NCBI GenBank assembly: GCA_029938605.1
Contig: JAOZUO010000041.1
Coordinates: 23,557 to 56,248 of the forward strand
Direction of reading: 5' to 3'
DNA length: 32,692 bases
Origin: Deltaproteobacteria bacterium
GTDB taxonomy: Bacteria > Myxococcota_A > Polyangia > HGW-17 > JAJRWW01
This document shows positions 8,802-22,651 of the stretch, in pieces. The stretch's first letter is position 1. Each line of letters starts with the position of its first letter. The notes under the pieces are model-generated. The model had not been told where the DNA came from. It made no database searches and saw nothing but the letters and a program-made list of their open reading frames with translations. The position numbers were made by a program, and so were the translations under genes.

Positions 8802-9197
8802 ATGTCGCCTAGTCTGAAAATCCTTGTGGCGGAAGACGATCGGGTCTCGCGGCTCATCTTCCAGCGCACCTTCGAATCCAACGATGCCTTTTCTGGACAG
8901 GATGTCGTGGTGGCTCTGGCCAACGACGGCAAGGAGGCTCTGAAGCTGTTCCTTGCCGACCATCCTCACCTGGTGATCGTGGATCTTCTGATGCCCAAGC
9001 TCGATGGCTTCGAGCTCTGCCGCTCCATTCGGGAGTCTCCCCACGGCCGGCATGTACCCATCATCGCCACGTCGGCGCTCTGGAAGAGCCGGGCTGTGCT
9101 GGAGCTGCTAAAAAACGACTTCCAGGTGGAGTTCATTGCCAAACCCATCGATGTGGCGGATTTGGTTGCGATGGCTCTCGGCATGCTCGAAGCGTAG
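8802..9197 (+). CDS. Single-domain (CheY-like) response regulator
   Basis: 131 residues forming one receiver domain and nothing else. The acidic pocket is Glu11-Asp12, the phospho-acceptor is Asp61 (VIVDLLMPKLDG), the switch residues are in IIATSAL (Thr90/Ser91), and Lys114 is in FIAKPID. All conserved residues are present, so phosphorylation is expected. With no output domain it must act by binding another protein or as a phosphotransfer intermediate. GGAG lies about 5 bp before the ATG. It is convergent with the hybrid histidine kinase gene, whose stop is only 29 bp away. That kinase ends in an HPt domain that could phosphorylate this regulator; the pairing is inference. Confidence 0.92.
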   Translation: MSPSLKILVAEDDRVSRLIFQRTFESNDAFSGQDVVVALANDGKEALKLFLADHPHLVIVDLLMPKLDGFELCRSIRESPHGRHVPIIATSALWKSRAVLELLKNDFQVEFIAKPIDVADLVAMALGMLEA

Positions 9198-9226
9198 GAG
9201 GCAGGTCAACCAGTACGAGGACCCGA

Positions 9227-12547
<3,321 letters not shown>

Positions 12548-12556
12548 GTGGGTGGC

Positions 12557-12877
12557 TCAGGCTGTGCGCTGTATGATGTGGTATCCGAAGTCGGTCTCGA
12601 TCACATTGCTCGTCTCACCCACGCCCATGCCGAAGGCGGTGTCCTCAAAGGCGCCTACCATCTGTCCACGGCCAAACTGGCCCAAATCGCCGCCCTTGGC
12701 GCCAGAGGGGCAGTCCGAGTGCTGCTTGGCCAGGTCCCCGAAGTCCGAGCCGCCATCGAGCTGGGTCTTGATCTGCCCGATCTGTTCCCCAGCCTCTTCC
12801 TTGGACCGCGTAGCGGTGGAACGCGAGGAGCCCTTGTACATCAACAGGATATGAGAAGCTTTTACAGTGTCACTCAT
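12557..12877 (-). CDS. Parvulin-type peptidyl-prolyl isomerase, stand-alone, cytosolic
   Basis: 106 residues, a single rotamase (PpiC) domain. Visible family motifs: KASHILL at the start, DFGDLAKQHSDCPSGAKGGDLG in the middle of the chain, FGRGQMVGAFEDTAF, and the final FGYHIIQRT strand. It would catalyse cis-trans isomerisation of prolyl bonds. No signal peptide or membrane helix precedes the domain, unlike SurA or PrsA, so it acts in the cytosol. AAGGA lies 7 bp before the ATG. The hybrid kinase gene begins 9 bp downstream, so the two are probably co-expressed; a role in folding or regulating that kinase is speculation. Confidence 0.93.
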   Translation of the reverse strand: MSDTVKASHILLMYKGSSRSTATRSKEEAGEQIGQIKTQLDGGSDFGDLAKQHSDCPSGAKGGDLGQFGRGQMVGAFEDTAFGMGVGETSNVIETDFGYHIIQRTA

Positions 12878-12889
12878 GATTCGTTCCTT

Positions 12890-12913
12890 ACAGGTTGAGC
12901 TCGACAGGTTGAG
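12890..12913. repeat. Direct repeat upstream of the parvulin gene
   Basis: ACAGGTTGAG occurs twice, at 12890-12899 and 12904-12913 (14 bp start to start). The first copy abuts the AAGGA ribosome site of the parvulin gene. Spacing and position would suit a regulator-binding site, but the repeat may be chance. Confidence 0.3.
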
Positions 12914-12949
12914 CCCGCTACCCTATCACGGCTGAAATGGTACAGTTTG

Positions 12950-12970
12950 AAAAACCGGGCCTGGCCCAGG
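12950..12970 (-). terminator. Rho-independent terminator after the Arg-rich lipoprotein gene
   Basis: On the minus strand CTGGGC-CAG-GCCCGG forms a six-pair GC-rich stem (one G-T pair) followed at once by TTTTT. It lies 18 bp past the stop at 12988. A second hairpin (TGAGGC-CCC-GCCTCA, 12976-12990) overlaps the stop codon itself. Together they should separate this gene from the parvulin-kinase operon. Confidence 0.55.
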
Positions 12971-12987
12971 GGGACTGAGGCGGGGCC

Positions 12988-14373
12988 TCAATGTCGGCCG
13001 TGGGCGAAGCCCATGCAGGAGCGGGTGATGACGAGTTGGTGGCTGCCGGGACCCAGCGCGTAGCTGGAGACGCCGCGCCCCGAGGAGCCGACGATCCAGA
13101 TGGTCTGGGGCGCGGAACCGGAGTAGGAGCTGATGGTGTTGCCTCCGATGCGGGTGTTGCGCCCGCTGCTGAAGCGCGGCTTGCGGCCGATGAAGAGGCG
13201 CACCGTACGTCGGCAGCGGTTCTTCAGGCGCAGGGAGTAGCGTCCCCGGCCGCTCGACGAGCCCGATCGGCGGTTGGTGGAGCCGTAGCGACTGCGTCGA
13301 GAGCGCTCGTACCGGCGGCGGCGATCCTCTTCCCGACGGGCCCGTCGCTCGCGATCCCGCCGGAGCCGCTGCCGGCGGTACCGCTCGGCGCTCAGGCGAG
13401 CCAGCCGATCCCGCCGATCCGAGTCCGCCTTGCGGGTGCGCAGCTCCTCCCGGGAGATACGCCGCACCAATACCTGCGTAAAGAGTACGCCTTGGCCGAT
13501 GTTCGTACGGCGGGACCTGCTGCGCAAAAACACCGCGACGGAGGTGGTGGTCATGGCGCAGCCCACGCCCAGGGTGAAGGCACGGAGGTTGACGTACTTG
13601 CCGTGGTAGGGGGCACGGATCCGGATGCCTTCCGCGGTGCGGATGCGCTCGGTGGGCATAAATGAGCGGCGGCGGATCAACGGATCGGACGAGCTCACCA
13701 GCGCTGAAATACCGCCCTGGCCCGAAGGGCTCAGGGTGGCCTTGGAGTCCAGAGCGACCACGACCTTGTAGCAGTGGGAGGGGCGGGTGCGCAGGACGAA
13801 CCGCTCCAAATCATCGAGGCCTCTGCGTGTCGGTCGGCCCATCAGCCGGTAGCCCGGGTGTTTGGCGGCCTGGGTCCGGATCAGCGCCCGAGCGCTCAGG
13901 CGGCTTCCGGTGGGTTTGGCGCGACTGACGAGCAGCGCATAGACCACCCGGGATACCCGGCTCGCCCGAAACAGCGCCGTGGCTCCGAGCTGACTGGCCC
14001 GCGCGCGGATTTGCTCCGGGATCCGTCGCCCCGAGGAGTAGCTCCCGCCCTTCCAACCGAAGATCGCGATCACCCTGTGGGGAGCCACGGTTGTGGGGAA
14101 TCCGCGAACTGCGAAGATCTTCCTTTTCCGGCCGCTGCCGAAGAAAAACAGTCCCCGCGGCAGGTCCTTCATCCGCTCGTAGACCGTGAGCTGGGACGGC
14201 TTGGCCCGTACCGGCAAGCGCTTGGTGATCAGCACCCGCTCCTGCACGGTCACCTCGCGGTTTCGTGAGGAACGCCGGGCCAACAGATGGAAACAGCCGC
14301 TCGCGAACATCGCAACCGTCGCCAGTACTCCCGTGGTCAAGGTGATCCAGGACCGCTGCCACACACTACTCAT
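12988..14373 (-). CDS. Arg-rich lipoprotein of unknown function
   Basis: 461 residues from the ATG at 14373. This start is preferred because GGAG lies 6 bp upstream; an ATG four codons earlier has no ribosome site. A hydrophobic leader (9-23) ends in the lipobox FASGC, so Cys27 is probably lipidated. I do not recognise the mature protein. Residues near 310-390 form a highly charged, Arg-dominated stretch (for example RRQRLRRDRERRARREEDRR) that probably forms a long helix. It is followed by a Ser/Gly/Arg linker and a C-terminal beta-rich segment (RLKNRCRRTVRLFIG, then IWIVGSSGRG and HQLVITRSC). A cell-envelope location with binding of an acidic partner is possible but unproven. It diverges from the YihY gene 86 bp away. 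Confidence 0.75.
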   Translation of the reverse strand: MSSVWQRSWITLTTGVLATVAMFASGCFHLLARRSSRNREVTVQERVLITKRLPVRAKPSQLTVYERMKDLPRGLFFFGSGRKRKIFAVRGFPTTVAPHRVIAIFGWKGGSYSSGRRIPEQIRARASQLGATALFRASRVSRVVYALLVSRAKPTGSRLSARALIRTQAAKHPGYRLMGRPTRRGLDDLERFVLRTRPSHCYKVVVALDSKATLSPSGQGGISALVSSSDPLIRRRSFMPTERIRTAEGIRIRAPYHGKYVNLRAFTLGVGCAMTTTSVAVFLRSRSRRTNIGQGVLFTQVLVRRISREELRTRKADSDRRDRLARLSAERYRRQRLRRDRERRARREEDRRRRYERSRRSRYGSTNRRSGSSSGRGRYSLRLKNRCRRTVRLFIGRKPRFSSGRNTRIGGNTISSYSGSAPQTIWIVGSSGRGVSSYALGPGSHQLVITRSCMGFAHGRH

Positions 14374-14459
14374 GAGGTTCTCCATTATGGATGACTACAG
14401 CATTACCTACGCCTGCCCGAAGTCAAGCAAAGGGATACTTACTACGGTCTTAGGGTACT

Positions 14460-16022
14460 ATGCCGGCGGAGGTTCTATTGGCATCTCGCCTGAAACAGCG
14501 CGCCGCCGGGGCGGTGCGGGCCGGCCGCGTGACGCTGGGTCGCTATCCGCGGCTCATTCGCGTGGGCGTGTACCTGGGGCGCCTCAGCGTACAGCTCTGG
14601 CGCAAGTTGCTGCGGGACGAGTGTCTGGATCGCGCCGCGGCCCTGGCCTACACCACGGTACTGGCCCTGGTGCCCATGCTGGCGGTGATGTTCCTGGTCT
14701 TTCGCATGAGCGCCTCCTTTGCGCCGGCCGAAGACGCAGTACGCCAGTTCCTGTTCCAGTCCCTGCTGGCCAACTCCATCACCCAGGCCGTGGGGTACTT
14801 GAACACCTTTCTCACCAACGTTGGCCGGGGAGCGGTGGGGATCACCGGCACGACGATGCTCATCTTCTCGGCCACCTGGCTCTTTATCACCATCGAGACC
14901 ACCCTGAACCGCATCTTCCACGTGCACGAGCAACGCCGCCTGTTTTCGCGGTTCACCACCTTTTGGTCCCTGATGACCCTCGGCCCCGTGCTCATCGCGC
15001 TGGGCATCTTCGGTGTCGCCACCTTCAACGACTCGGCGGTGGGCCGCTTCCTGACCACCGCGCCGTTACTCGGATCGTTGCTCGGAGTCGGGCTGCCGTT
15101 CCTGCTGACGGCGCTGGTGCTGGCGATGACCTACAGGCTCGTGCCCAATACCCGGGTGCGTTTCGTGCCGGCTCTGGTGGGCGGCCTGGTAGCGGGGCTG
15201 CTGTTCGGTGTGTCGAAGCTGGTCTTCAACTTCTACGTCATCCAGATCTACAGCGGCTCCTACACCACTCGGGTGTACGGCACCTTCGCGCTCTTTCCGC
15301 TGTTTCTGGTGTGGATCTACATCTTGTGGCTGGTGGTGCTGTTGGGGGCGGTGGTCACCCACACCGTCCAGAACCTGGACGTACTCTACGACGAGGAGCT
15401 TCGGCGCCGGGTGGACCCGGAGACGGGCCGGGCGTCCATCAGCCCCTATACTGCCTGCCGCCTGATGCTGGTGGTGTCCTACATACACTGGAAGGGGCGG
15501 GAGCCTCTCTCGGGGGCGGATTTGGTGCGGACGCTGCGGGTTCCGGAGGAGGTGGTGTACGACGCCCTGGGGCGTCTCACCGCCGGTCGGCTGTTGATCA
15601 TCCTGGAGCGGGACGGTGAGGCGGTGTACCTGCCGGCCCGAGACGTGGGCAACATCACCGTGGACGAGGCACTGCGGGCCTATCAGGCGAGCGGGCTGGG
15701 GCCCGCCCACCGCACCCGAGGGGACGCGAACGGCGTGGGAGGGCGAAGGGCGCCTTCGGCCATGTTGGTGCTCGACGATCTATTTTGCGACCTGTCCGTT
15801 CGACAGCGTGAGGTGGCTGGAGACTTCACTTTCCTCGAGATCATCGAGGCGGTGGATGGAGACCGATTCGAGGTGTTTTTGTCAGGTAGCGAAACCACTG
15901 TCACCGCCGAGTTGGAGATGAAGCAGCCGCCCAAACCCCTGGCGTATGTCGCCAAGAGCATTGAGCCTGACGCCGACGCCGACGTCGACGTCGACGTCGA
16001 CGCCGGGAATCGGAAGGGGTGA
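14460..16022 (+). CDS. YihY/BrkB family membrane protein with C-terminal extension
   Basis: 520 residues. Residues 45-310 are the YihY/BrkB (formerly 'RNase BN') domain: the signature DRAAALAYTTVLALVPMLAV (57-76), then about six membrane helices around 64-82, 128-147, 170-190, 203-224, 236-258 and 275-300. Typical members end near 300-400 residues. This one adds a winged-helix-like region (346-408), a soluble segment (430-485) and an acidic low-complexity tail. The transport or envelope role of the family is not established, and ribonuclease activity was withdrawn for the E. coli homologue. A weak AGGG precedes the ATG. Its stop overlaps the GTG of the next gene by 3 bp (GTGA), indicating translational coupling. 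Confidence 0.92.
   Translation: MPAEVLLASRLKQRAAGAVRAGRVTLGRYPRLIRVGVYLGRLSVQLWRKLLRDECLDRAAALAYTTVLALVPMLAVMFLVFRMSASFAPAEDAVRQFLFQSLLANSITQAVGYLNTFLTNVGRGAVGITGTTMLIFSATWLFITIETTLNRIFHVHEQRRLFSRFTTFWSLMTLGPVLIALGIFGVATFNDSAVGRFLTTAPLLGSLLGVGLPFLLTALVLAMTYRLVPNTRVRFVPALVGGLVAGLLFGVSKLVFNFYVIQIYSGSYTTRVYGTFALFPLFLVWIYILWLVVLLGAVVTHTVQNLDVLYDEELRRRVDPETGRASISPYTACRLMLVVSYIHWKGREPLSGADLVRTLRVPEEVVYDALGRLTAGRLLIILERDGEAVYLPARDVGNITVDEALRAYQASGLGPAHRTRGDANGVGGRRAPSAMLVLDDLFCDLSVRQREVAGDFTFLEIIEAVDGDRFEVFLSGSETTVTAELEMKQPPKPLAYVAKSIEPDADADVDVDVDAGNRKG
15969..16004 (+). repeat. Hexanucleotide repeat encoding an acidic tail
   Basis: Six tandem hexamers (GACGCC or GACGTC) encode alternating Asp-Ala and Asp-Val in the tail of the YihY protein. 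The central GACGTC copies are self-complementary and could slip or form a hairpin. Unit length keeps the reading frame. Confidence 0.75.
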
Positions 16023-17056
16023 GGGGAGAGGTGTACCTGGCTACCCTGGCATTGTGTGCGGTTGCGGTGTTGGTGCTCGGTTGGCTGTGGGCGCGGTCCC
16101 GGTCACAGTCGGCCGTTGGGCCTCTGCTCAAGGTGCGCGACCGGTCTCCAAAGGGGGTACCCGCCTGGGCGGCCTTTATGGAGCCCGGGGAGTACCGCGC
16201 CTTCACCGAGGCCGTGGAGCTGGCCCTGGTGGACAGGGAGCTGGAGGCCGCGGGGCACGCCGGTGTAGTGGCCGTGGCCCTGCCCGATGGGCCTCCCCTA
16301 CAGCTTGGCCTGCAGAACCTGGCCCAGCAGTGCGCTCAGGTGCCACGCGACCGATGGGCGACCATTATCGGCGATCACGTGGACACCCTGTTGCGCGCCG
16401 AGGTCGAGACAAACGCTGTGGATCGGACGGACTTCGAGGCTGTTAAGCCTCTGCTCAAGGTGCGCCTCTACCCGTCCGAGGCCGTGGAGGACAGCGATGC
16501 GAACACCGTGGTCCTGGCCCGTCCAGGGGAGGGCCTTGTGGGTGTGCTCGTCTACGACCTACCCAATACGGTGGCGTCGGTTCCTCGGGAGGAGAGCGTC
16601 GTCTGGGGGCGATCCGAGCCTGAGCTCCTCGCCCTGGGGTTGGAGAACCTGGCCGCGGAGCCGCCTCCGGATCGCGAGGATGTGGAGGTGGAGCGCGGCG
16701 TGGTCCTCCGGATCTTCTCCGGCCCGAGCTTCTTCGTGTCGTCACACCTGCTCCGCCTGGAGCGGTTGCTGCCCCAGAAGCTGGAGTATGGCGCCCTGGT
16801 CTGCGCTCCCACCCGCCACCTGCTTCTTGTGCACACCATTCGAGACAGCCGGGTGCTCATGGCAATCAACGCCATGATCCCACAATCCTATGTTCACCAC
16901 CAGCGTGGCCCGGGTTCTCTGTCTCCCAATGTCTACTGGTGGCAGGCCGGCCGGCTCATCCACCTACCCACCTCCGTGGAGCGCGACGCCGTGAAGTTCA
17001 CGCCCCCGCCCGAGTTCGTGGAGCGGGTCATGGAGCCCATGGCCGCGCAGATCTGA
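16019..17056 (+). CDS. DUF1444 (YtpQ)-like protein with N-terminal membrane segment
   Basis: 345 residues from a GTG that overlaps the YihY stop (GTGA), with GGAAGG just upstream. A second GTG at 16031 is an alternative. A hydrophobic stretch at 5-24 is a membrane anchor or signal. The soluble part resembles DUF1444: LYPSEAVEDSD, then LVGVLVYDLPNTVASVPRE, WGRSEPELLALGLENLA, and a later GALVCAPTRHLLLVHTI strand. The first third contains a repeated-looking LGLQNLAQQC segment matching the later LGLENLA. No biochemical role is known for this family. Tight coupling to the YihY gene suggests the two proteins act together at the membrane. The assignment rests on motif resemblance only. Confidence 0.7.
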   Translation: MRGEVYLATLALCAVAVLVLGWLWARSRSQSAVGPLLKVRDRSPKGVPAWAAFMEPGEYRAFTEAVELALVDRELEAAGHAGVVAVALPDGPPLQLGLQNLAQQCAQVPRDRWATIIGDHVDTLLRAEVETNAVDRTDFEAVKPLLKVRLYPSEAVEDSDANTVVLARPGEGLVGVLVYDLPNTVASVPREESVVWGRSEPELLALGLENLAAEPPPDREDVEVERGVVLRIFSGPSFFVSSHLLRLERLLPQKLEYGALVCAPTRHLLLVHTIRDSRVLMAINAMIPQSYVHHQRGPGSLSPNVYWWQAGRLIHLPTSVERDAVKFTPPPEFVERVMEPMAAQI

Positions 17057-17072
17057 GGGGGCTTACCCGCCT

Positions 17073-17137
17073 CACCGCCAGAGACCACCGTCAGAGATCA
17101 CCGCCAGAGATCACCGCCAGAGATCACCGTCAAGATT
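17073..17137. repeat. Five head-to-tail 13-bp repeats upstream of a sigma-54 promoter
   Basis: The unit CACCGCCAGAGAT occurs at 17073, 17086, 17099, 17112 and 17125 without spacers. Copies 3 and 4 are identical; copy 1 has one change (final C), copy 2 one (T for C at position 6) and copy 5 a few. An inverted near-copy, GATCGCTGGCGGTG, follows at 17166-17179. The cluster ends about 135 bp upstream of the -24 box at 17272, a typical distance for activator sites of sigma-54 promoters. The inverted copy could also pair with a direct copy as a terminator stem for the gene ending at 17056, but no T run follows. Confidence 0.85.
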
Positions 17138-17271
17138 CGCACCGGCGTTGTCTCTTTGACGTCCAGATCGCTGGCGGTGTTGGACAATGTGTCGTCGTGC
17201 GGTTCTGATCTGACCCGTGCAGGTAGCCAGAAAGCACTGATTTCGGGGGGTTGTAGACTTGATGTGGTCCG

Positions 17272-17287
17272 TGGCACACCGCTTGCA
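17272..17287 (+). promoter_or_regulatory. Sigma-54 (RpoN) promoter, near-perfect -24/-12
   Basis: TGGCACACCGCTTGCA matches the RpoN consensus TGGCAC-N5-TTGCA at every fixed -24 and -12 base and with the correct spacing. Transcription would start near 17298, giving a leader of about 55 nt to the small ORF at 17354. RpoN promoters need an ATP-driven enhancer-binding protein, which suits the tandem repeats upstream. Confidence 0.8.
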
Positions 17288-17353
17288 GAAACACTTTGCC
17301 CATGATGAATGTCACTTGAAGTGGCGTTTGAACGACACTCAGGAGGTGGAACG

Positions 17354-17527
17354 ATGAGTCAAATAAACGAGCCCCGGCTGGCCAAAGTGCTGCCCCTGAG
17401 GTGTGGTAACGGTCAAGAAATTTCCGTCGATTCGCATCCGTTGCCACCCCGTCCGGCCGTACCGTCAGGCGGACCGCGTCCCCCCGAGCCGCCCCGTCTT
17501 GCGTTGATGGAACTGCTCGCCGCCTGA
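17354..17527 (+). CDS. Small Pro-rich protein (57 aa), sigma-54-driven, unknown function
   Basis: 57 residues starting MSQINEPRLAKVLPLRCG. The ATG at 17354 is chosen because a perfect AGGAGG sits at 17341-17346, 7 bp upstream; a longer in-frame reading from 17309 would bypass it. The first 27 residues are mixed polarity with a single Cys17; residues 29-48 are Pro-rich (PLPPRPAVPSGGPRPPEPP); the end is LALMELLAA. No signal peptide or membrane segment is visible. It stands alone: the next gene is convergent, 55 bp away. A strong ribosome site plus an RpoN promoter argue that it is a real gene. I do not recognise a family. It could be a small regulator or a peptide precursor; neither is shown. 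Confidence 0.65.
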   Translation: MSQINEPRLAKVLPLRCGNGQEISVDSHPLPPRPAVPSGGPRPPEPPRLALMELLAA

Positions 17528-17582
17528 AAGCGGATTGTGGCGATTGCAGGATTGGGTGAGGTGTGAAGGGTCGCTTGAAGAT

Positions 17583-20858
<3,276 letters not shown>

Positions 20859-20865
20859 GTCCTCA

Positions 20866-20891
20866 CTCCTTTTTAGGCTTCGCGAGCCTAA
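20866..20891 (-). promoter_or_regulatory. Leader hairpin abutting the ribosome site of the repeat lipoprotein gene
   Basis: TTAGGCT (20873-20879) and AGCCTAA (20885-20891) form a perfect 7-bp stem with a 5-nt loop. On the minus strand the 3' foot of the stem lies one base from AAGGAG (20866-20871). A hairpin in this place could modulate translation or protect the 5' end. There is no T run, so it is not a terminator on this strand. Confidence 0.4.
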
Positions 20892-20966
20892 TCTGTGTGC
20901 CGGGGCCCTGGGCCCTGCGCTCTGAATATTCAAACGTATGCTAGTAGCCTCCCCGCTAACCGCAGC

Positions 20967-22427
20967 CTACCGACGGCGGCGGATGGCGATGAGGGAGACC
21001 AGGACGAGCAGTACCAGGCCCAGTGGGGTCGAACCCTTCGAGGAGCTGGCGCAGCCACAGGCATCCGGGGCCGTGGCGCTTCCTGTGCCGGCGTCGCTAC
21101 CGGTGCCGGCGTCCGGGGTGTCGAAGGGAATGCAGGCGCCGTTTATGCACTCGGCGTTCATGCCGCAAAGCCCGGTGCCGTTGTCCACCACACCGTCACA
21201 GTCATTGTCCATGGCGTCGCAGATCTCGCCCGTGGGCAGGGGCGATGTACACCCAGTCCACACGCCTTCGATGCAGATCTCCTCGCCCTGGCCGCAGGCC
21301 GTATTGCAGTCCTGGTAGAGCCCTTCGTCCACCAGGCCGTCGCAGTCGTTGTCCAGGCCGTCGCAGTTCTCCGCAGCCACGGGCGTGCCACCGACGCAGT
21401 CCGTCCAGCTACCGTGGATGCACTCTTGCTGGCCCTGCTTGCACTCGCCGACGCTCAGGCCGCAGGGCATGGTGTCGCCGTTGGTGCACTCACAGCCCTC
21501 ATCCACCTGGCCGTCGCAGTCATTGTCTATGCCGTCACAGGCTTCGTCGACAGCGGGCTCCTGGGCGTCGCAGTTGGTCCACACGCCGTTAACGCACTGC
21601 TCTGTGCCGCCGCCACAGATCGTGGAGCAGGGGCGGTCCAGCCCCTCATCCACCTGGCCATCGCAGTTGTTGTCCACGCCGTCGCACACCTCTTGACTGA
21701 TCTGGTATCCGATGGCGTTCAGGGCAGCGTTGAGCTCGGTCAGGTCGTTGGCCTGGTAGTAGCAGTTGTCCGTTGCGGCGTGGTCGATGTTCGTCTCGTC
21801 ACAGCCCACCAGCGCGGTGCCGCCCTCGACGGCCGCGCGGTTCAGGGTGAGCGTATCCACGCCGTCGCCGAAGCCCACCACGAAGGACGTAACGCCCATG
21901 GCGGAGAGACCCGCCACCGCTTGGACCGGCAGAAAGCGGGAGGCCGCGTCGTAGGGGTCGCACCATTGCCAACCATCGGTGATCAGTACGACGTAGTTGT
22001 AGCGGTTGGGATCCAGCAGCGGCGCGTAGTTGGACGCGGCTTCGATGGATTGGGCCATGGGCGTCCAATTTCCGGAGCTGGGCGGGGGCGTACCCAGGGC
22101 AGAGACGATGGCGCTGCCCGTGTTCACGCCGATGTCCACGATCACCGAGCCCGGGGAGCATTGGCTGGGGTCGGGGAAGAGCATGAGTCCCATGTCCACC
22201 GCGCCTCCGTAGGCACCGGTGAGTTGGGTAATGGCCGCCTCGGCCACCTCCCACTTGCTCATCCCAGCGGTTCCGCTCGCGAAGGTCATGCTGGAGGACT
22301 TGTCGAGAATAATAAGGAGTTGTGGCGGCGTGCAGGCAGGGGGATCCGCCTGGGCTCGAACGGGGGTCATGAGGATCAGTCCAGCAACTGCGGCTGTGAC
22401 AAACTTAGCGATGTTTGAGCGTCTCAT
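20967..22427 (-). CDS. Secreted von Willebrand A protein with MopE-type repeats and MYXO-CTERM anchor
   Basis: 486 residues. Signal peptide 1-27 (cleavage after RAQA). Von Willebrand A domain about 35-245 with MIDAS residues Asp42, Ser44 and Ser46 (DKSSS), Thr122 and Asp151. Then four MopE-type metal-binding repeats, CDGxDNDCDGxVDEG, at about 248, 297, 354 and 403, separated by short Cys-bearing linkers. The tail (457-486) is CGCASS, a hydrophobic stretch and RRRR, the MYXO-CTERM pattern believed to be processed at the Cys and anchored in the envelope. TAGGAGGT lies about 5 bp before the ATG. The MIDAS suggests divalent-metal-dependent protein binding, that is, a surface adhesin or a component of one. 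It is probably co-expressed with the repeat lipoprotein downstream. Confidence 0.92.
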   Translation of the reverse strand: MRRSNIAKFVTAAVAGLILMTPVRAQADPPACTPPQLLIILDKSSSMTFASGTAGMSKWEVAEAAITQLTGAYGGAVDMGLMLFPDPSQCSPGSVIVDIGVNTGSAIVSALGTPPPSSGNWTPMAQSIEAASNYAPLLDPNRYNYVVLITDGWQWCDPYDAASRFLPVQAVAGLSAMGVTSFVVGFGDGVDTLTLNRAAVEGGTALVGCDETNIDHAATDNCYYQANDLTELNAALNAIGYQISQEVCDGVDNNCDGQVDEGLDRPCSTICGGGTEQCVNGVWTNCDAQEPAVDEACDGIDNDCDGQVDEGCECTNGDTMPCGLSVGECKQGQQECIHGSWTDCVGGTPVAAENCDGLDNDCDGLVDEGLYQDCNTACGQGEEICIEGVWTGCTSPLPTGEICDAMDNDCDGVVDNGTGLCGMNAECINGACIPFDTPDAGTGSDAGTGSATAPDACGCASSSKGSTPLGLVLLVLVSLIAIRRRR

Positions 22428-22500
22428 GGGTACCTCCTACAACACGCCGGCCCAAAATGGCGGCATGAAATAATGTCTATTTACCGACGGCCTAAGACCA

Positions 22501-22524
22501 CATGTAGTACTGGTTCCCTACATG
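22501..22524. repeat. Short hairpin in the intergenic region
   Basis: CATGTAG (22501-22507) and CTACATG (22518-22524) form a perfect 7-bp stem with a 10-nt loop. It carries TTCCCTACA (22514-22522), a 9-mer that recurs in both arms of the large palindrome at 22652-22820. The surrounding 22428-22650 shows no other convincing signal. Confidence 0.45.
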
Positions 22525-22651
22525 GGAATGCGGCCGATTGCAACAATGGCCTACATAATAGCAGAAAAACTGTACCACAACCGTCTCTCTGGTCACCCGG
22601 GTTATCGGCGCAAGAGAGTGTCGGTTGCGTACTTTTTTGGGGGTAGGGGAG

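Noticed and set aside
17073..17137. The 13-bp repeats as a CRISPR array
   Set aside because: Units are too short and have no spacers between them.
20900..20932. GGGCCCTGGGCCC and TGAATATTCA as terminator or operator between the surface-protein genes
   Set aside because: The first is a short self-complementary GC run without a T tract, the second a lone 10-bp palindrome; neither can be distinguished from chance.
20859..20933. Upstream extension of the repeat lipoprotein
   Set aside because: It would bury the lipoprotein signal peptide 25 residues inside the chain and skip the AAGGAG site.
20895..22418. Long plus-strand open frame (507 codons) opposite the von Willebrand/MopE gene
   Set aside because: Antisense shadow with Ala/Val/His-rich composition; the minus strand holds the signal peptide, MIDAS and MYXO-CTERM motifs.
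22542..22560. Second sigma-54-like site (TGGCCTACATAATAGCA)
   Set aside because: The GG to GC spacing is one base too long and the -12 half is poor.
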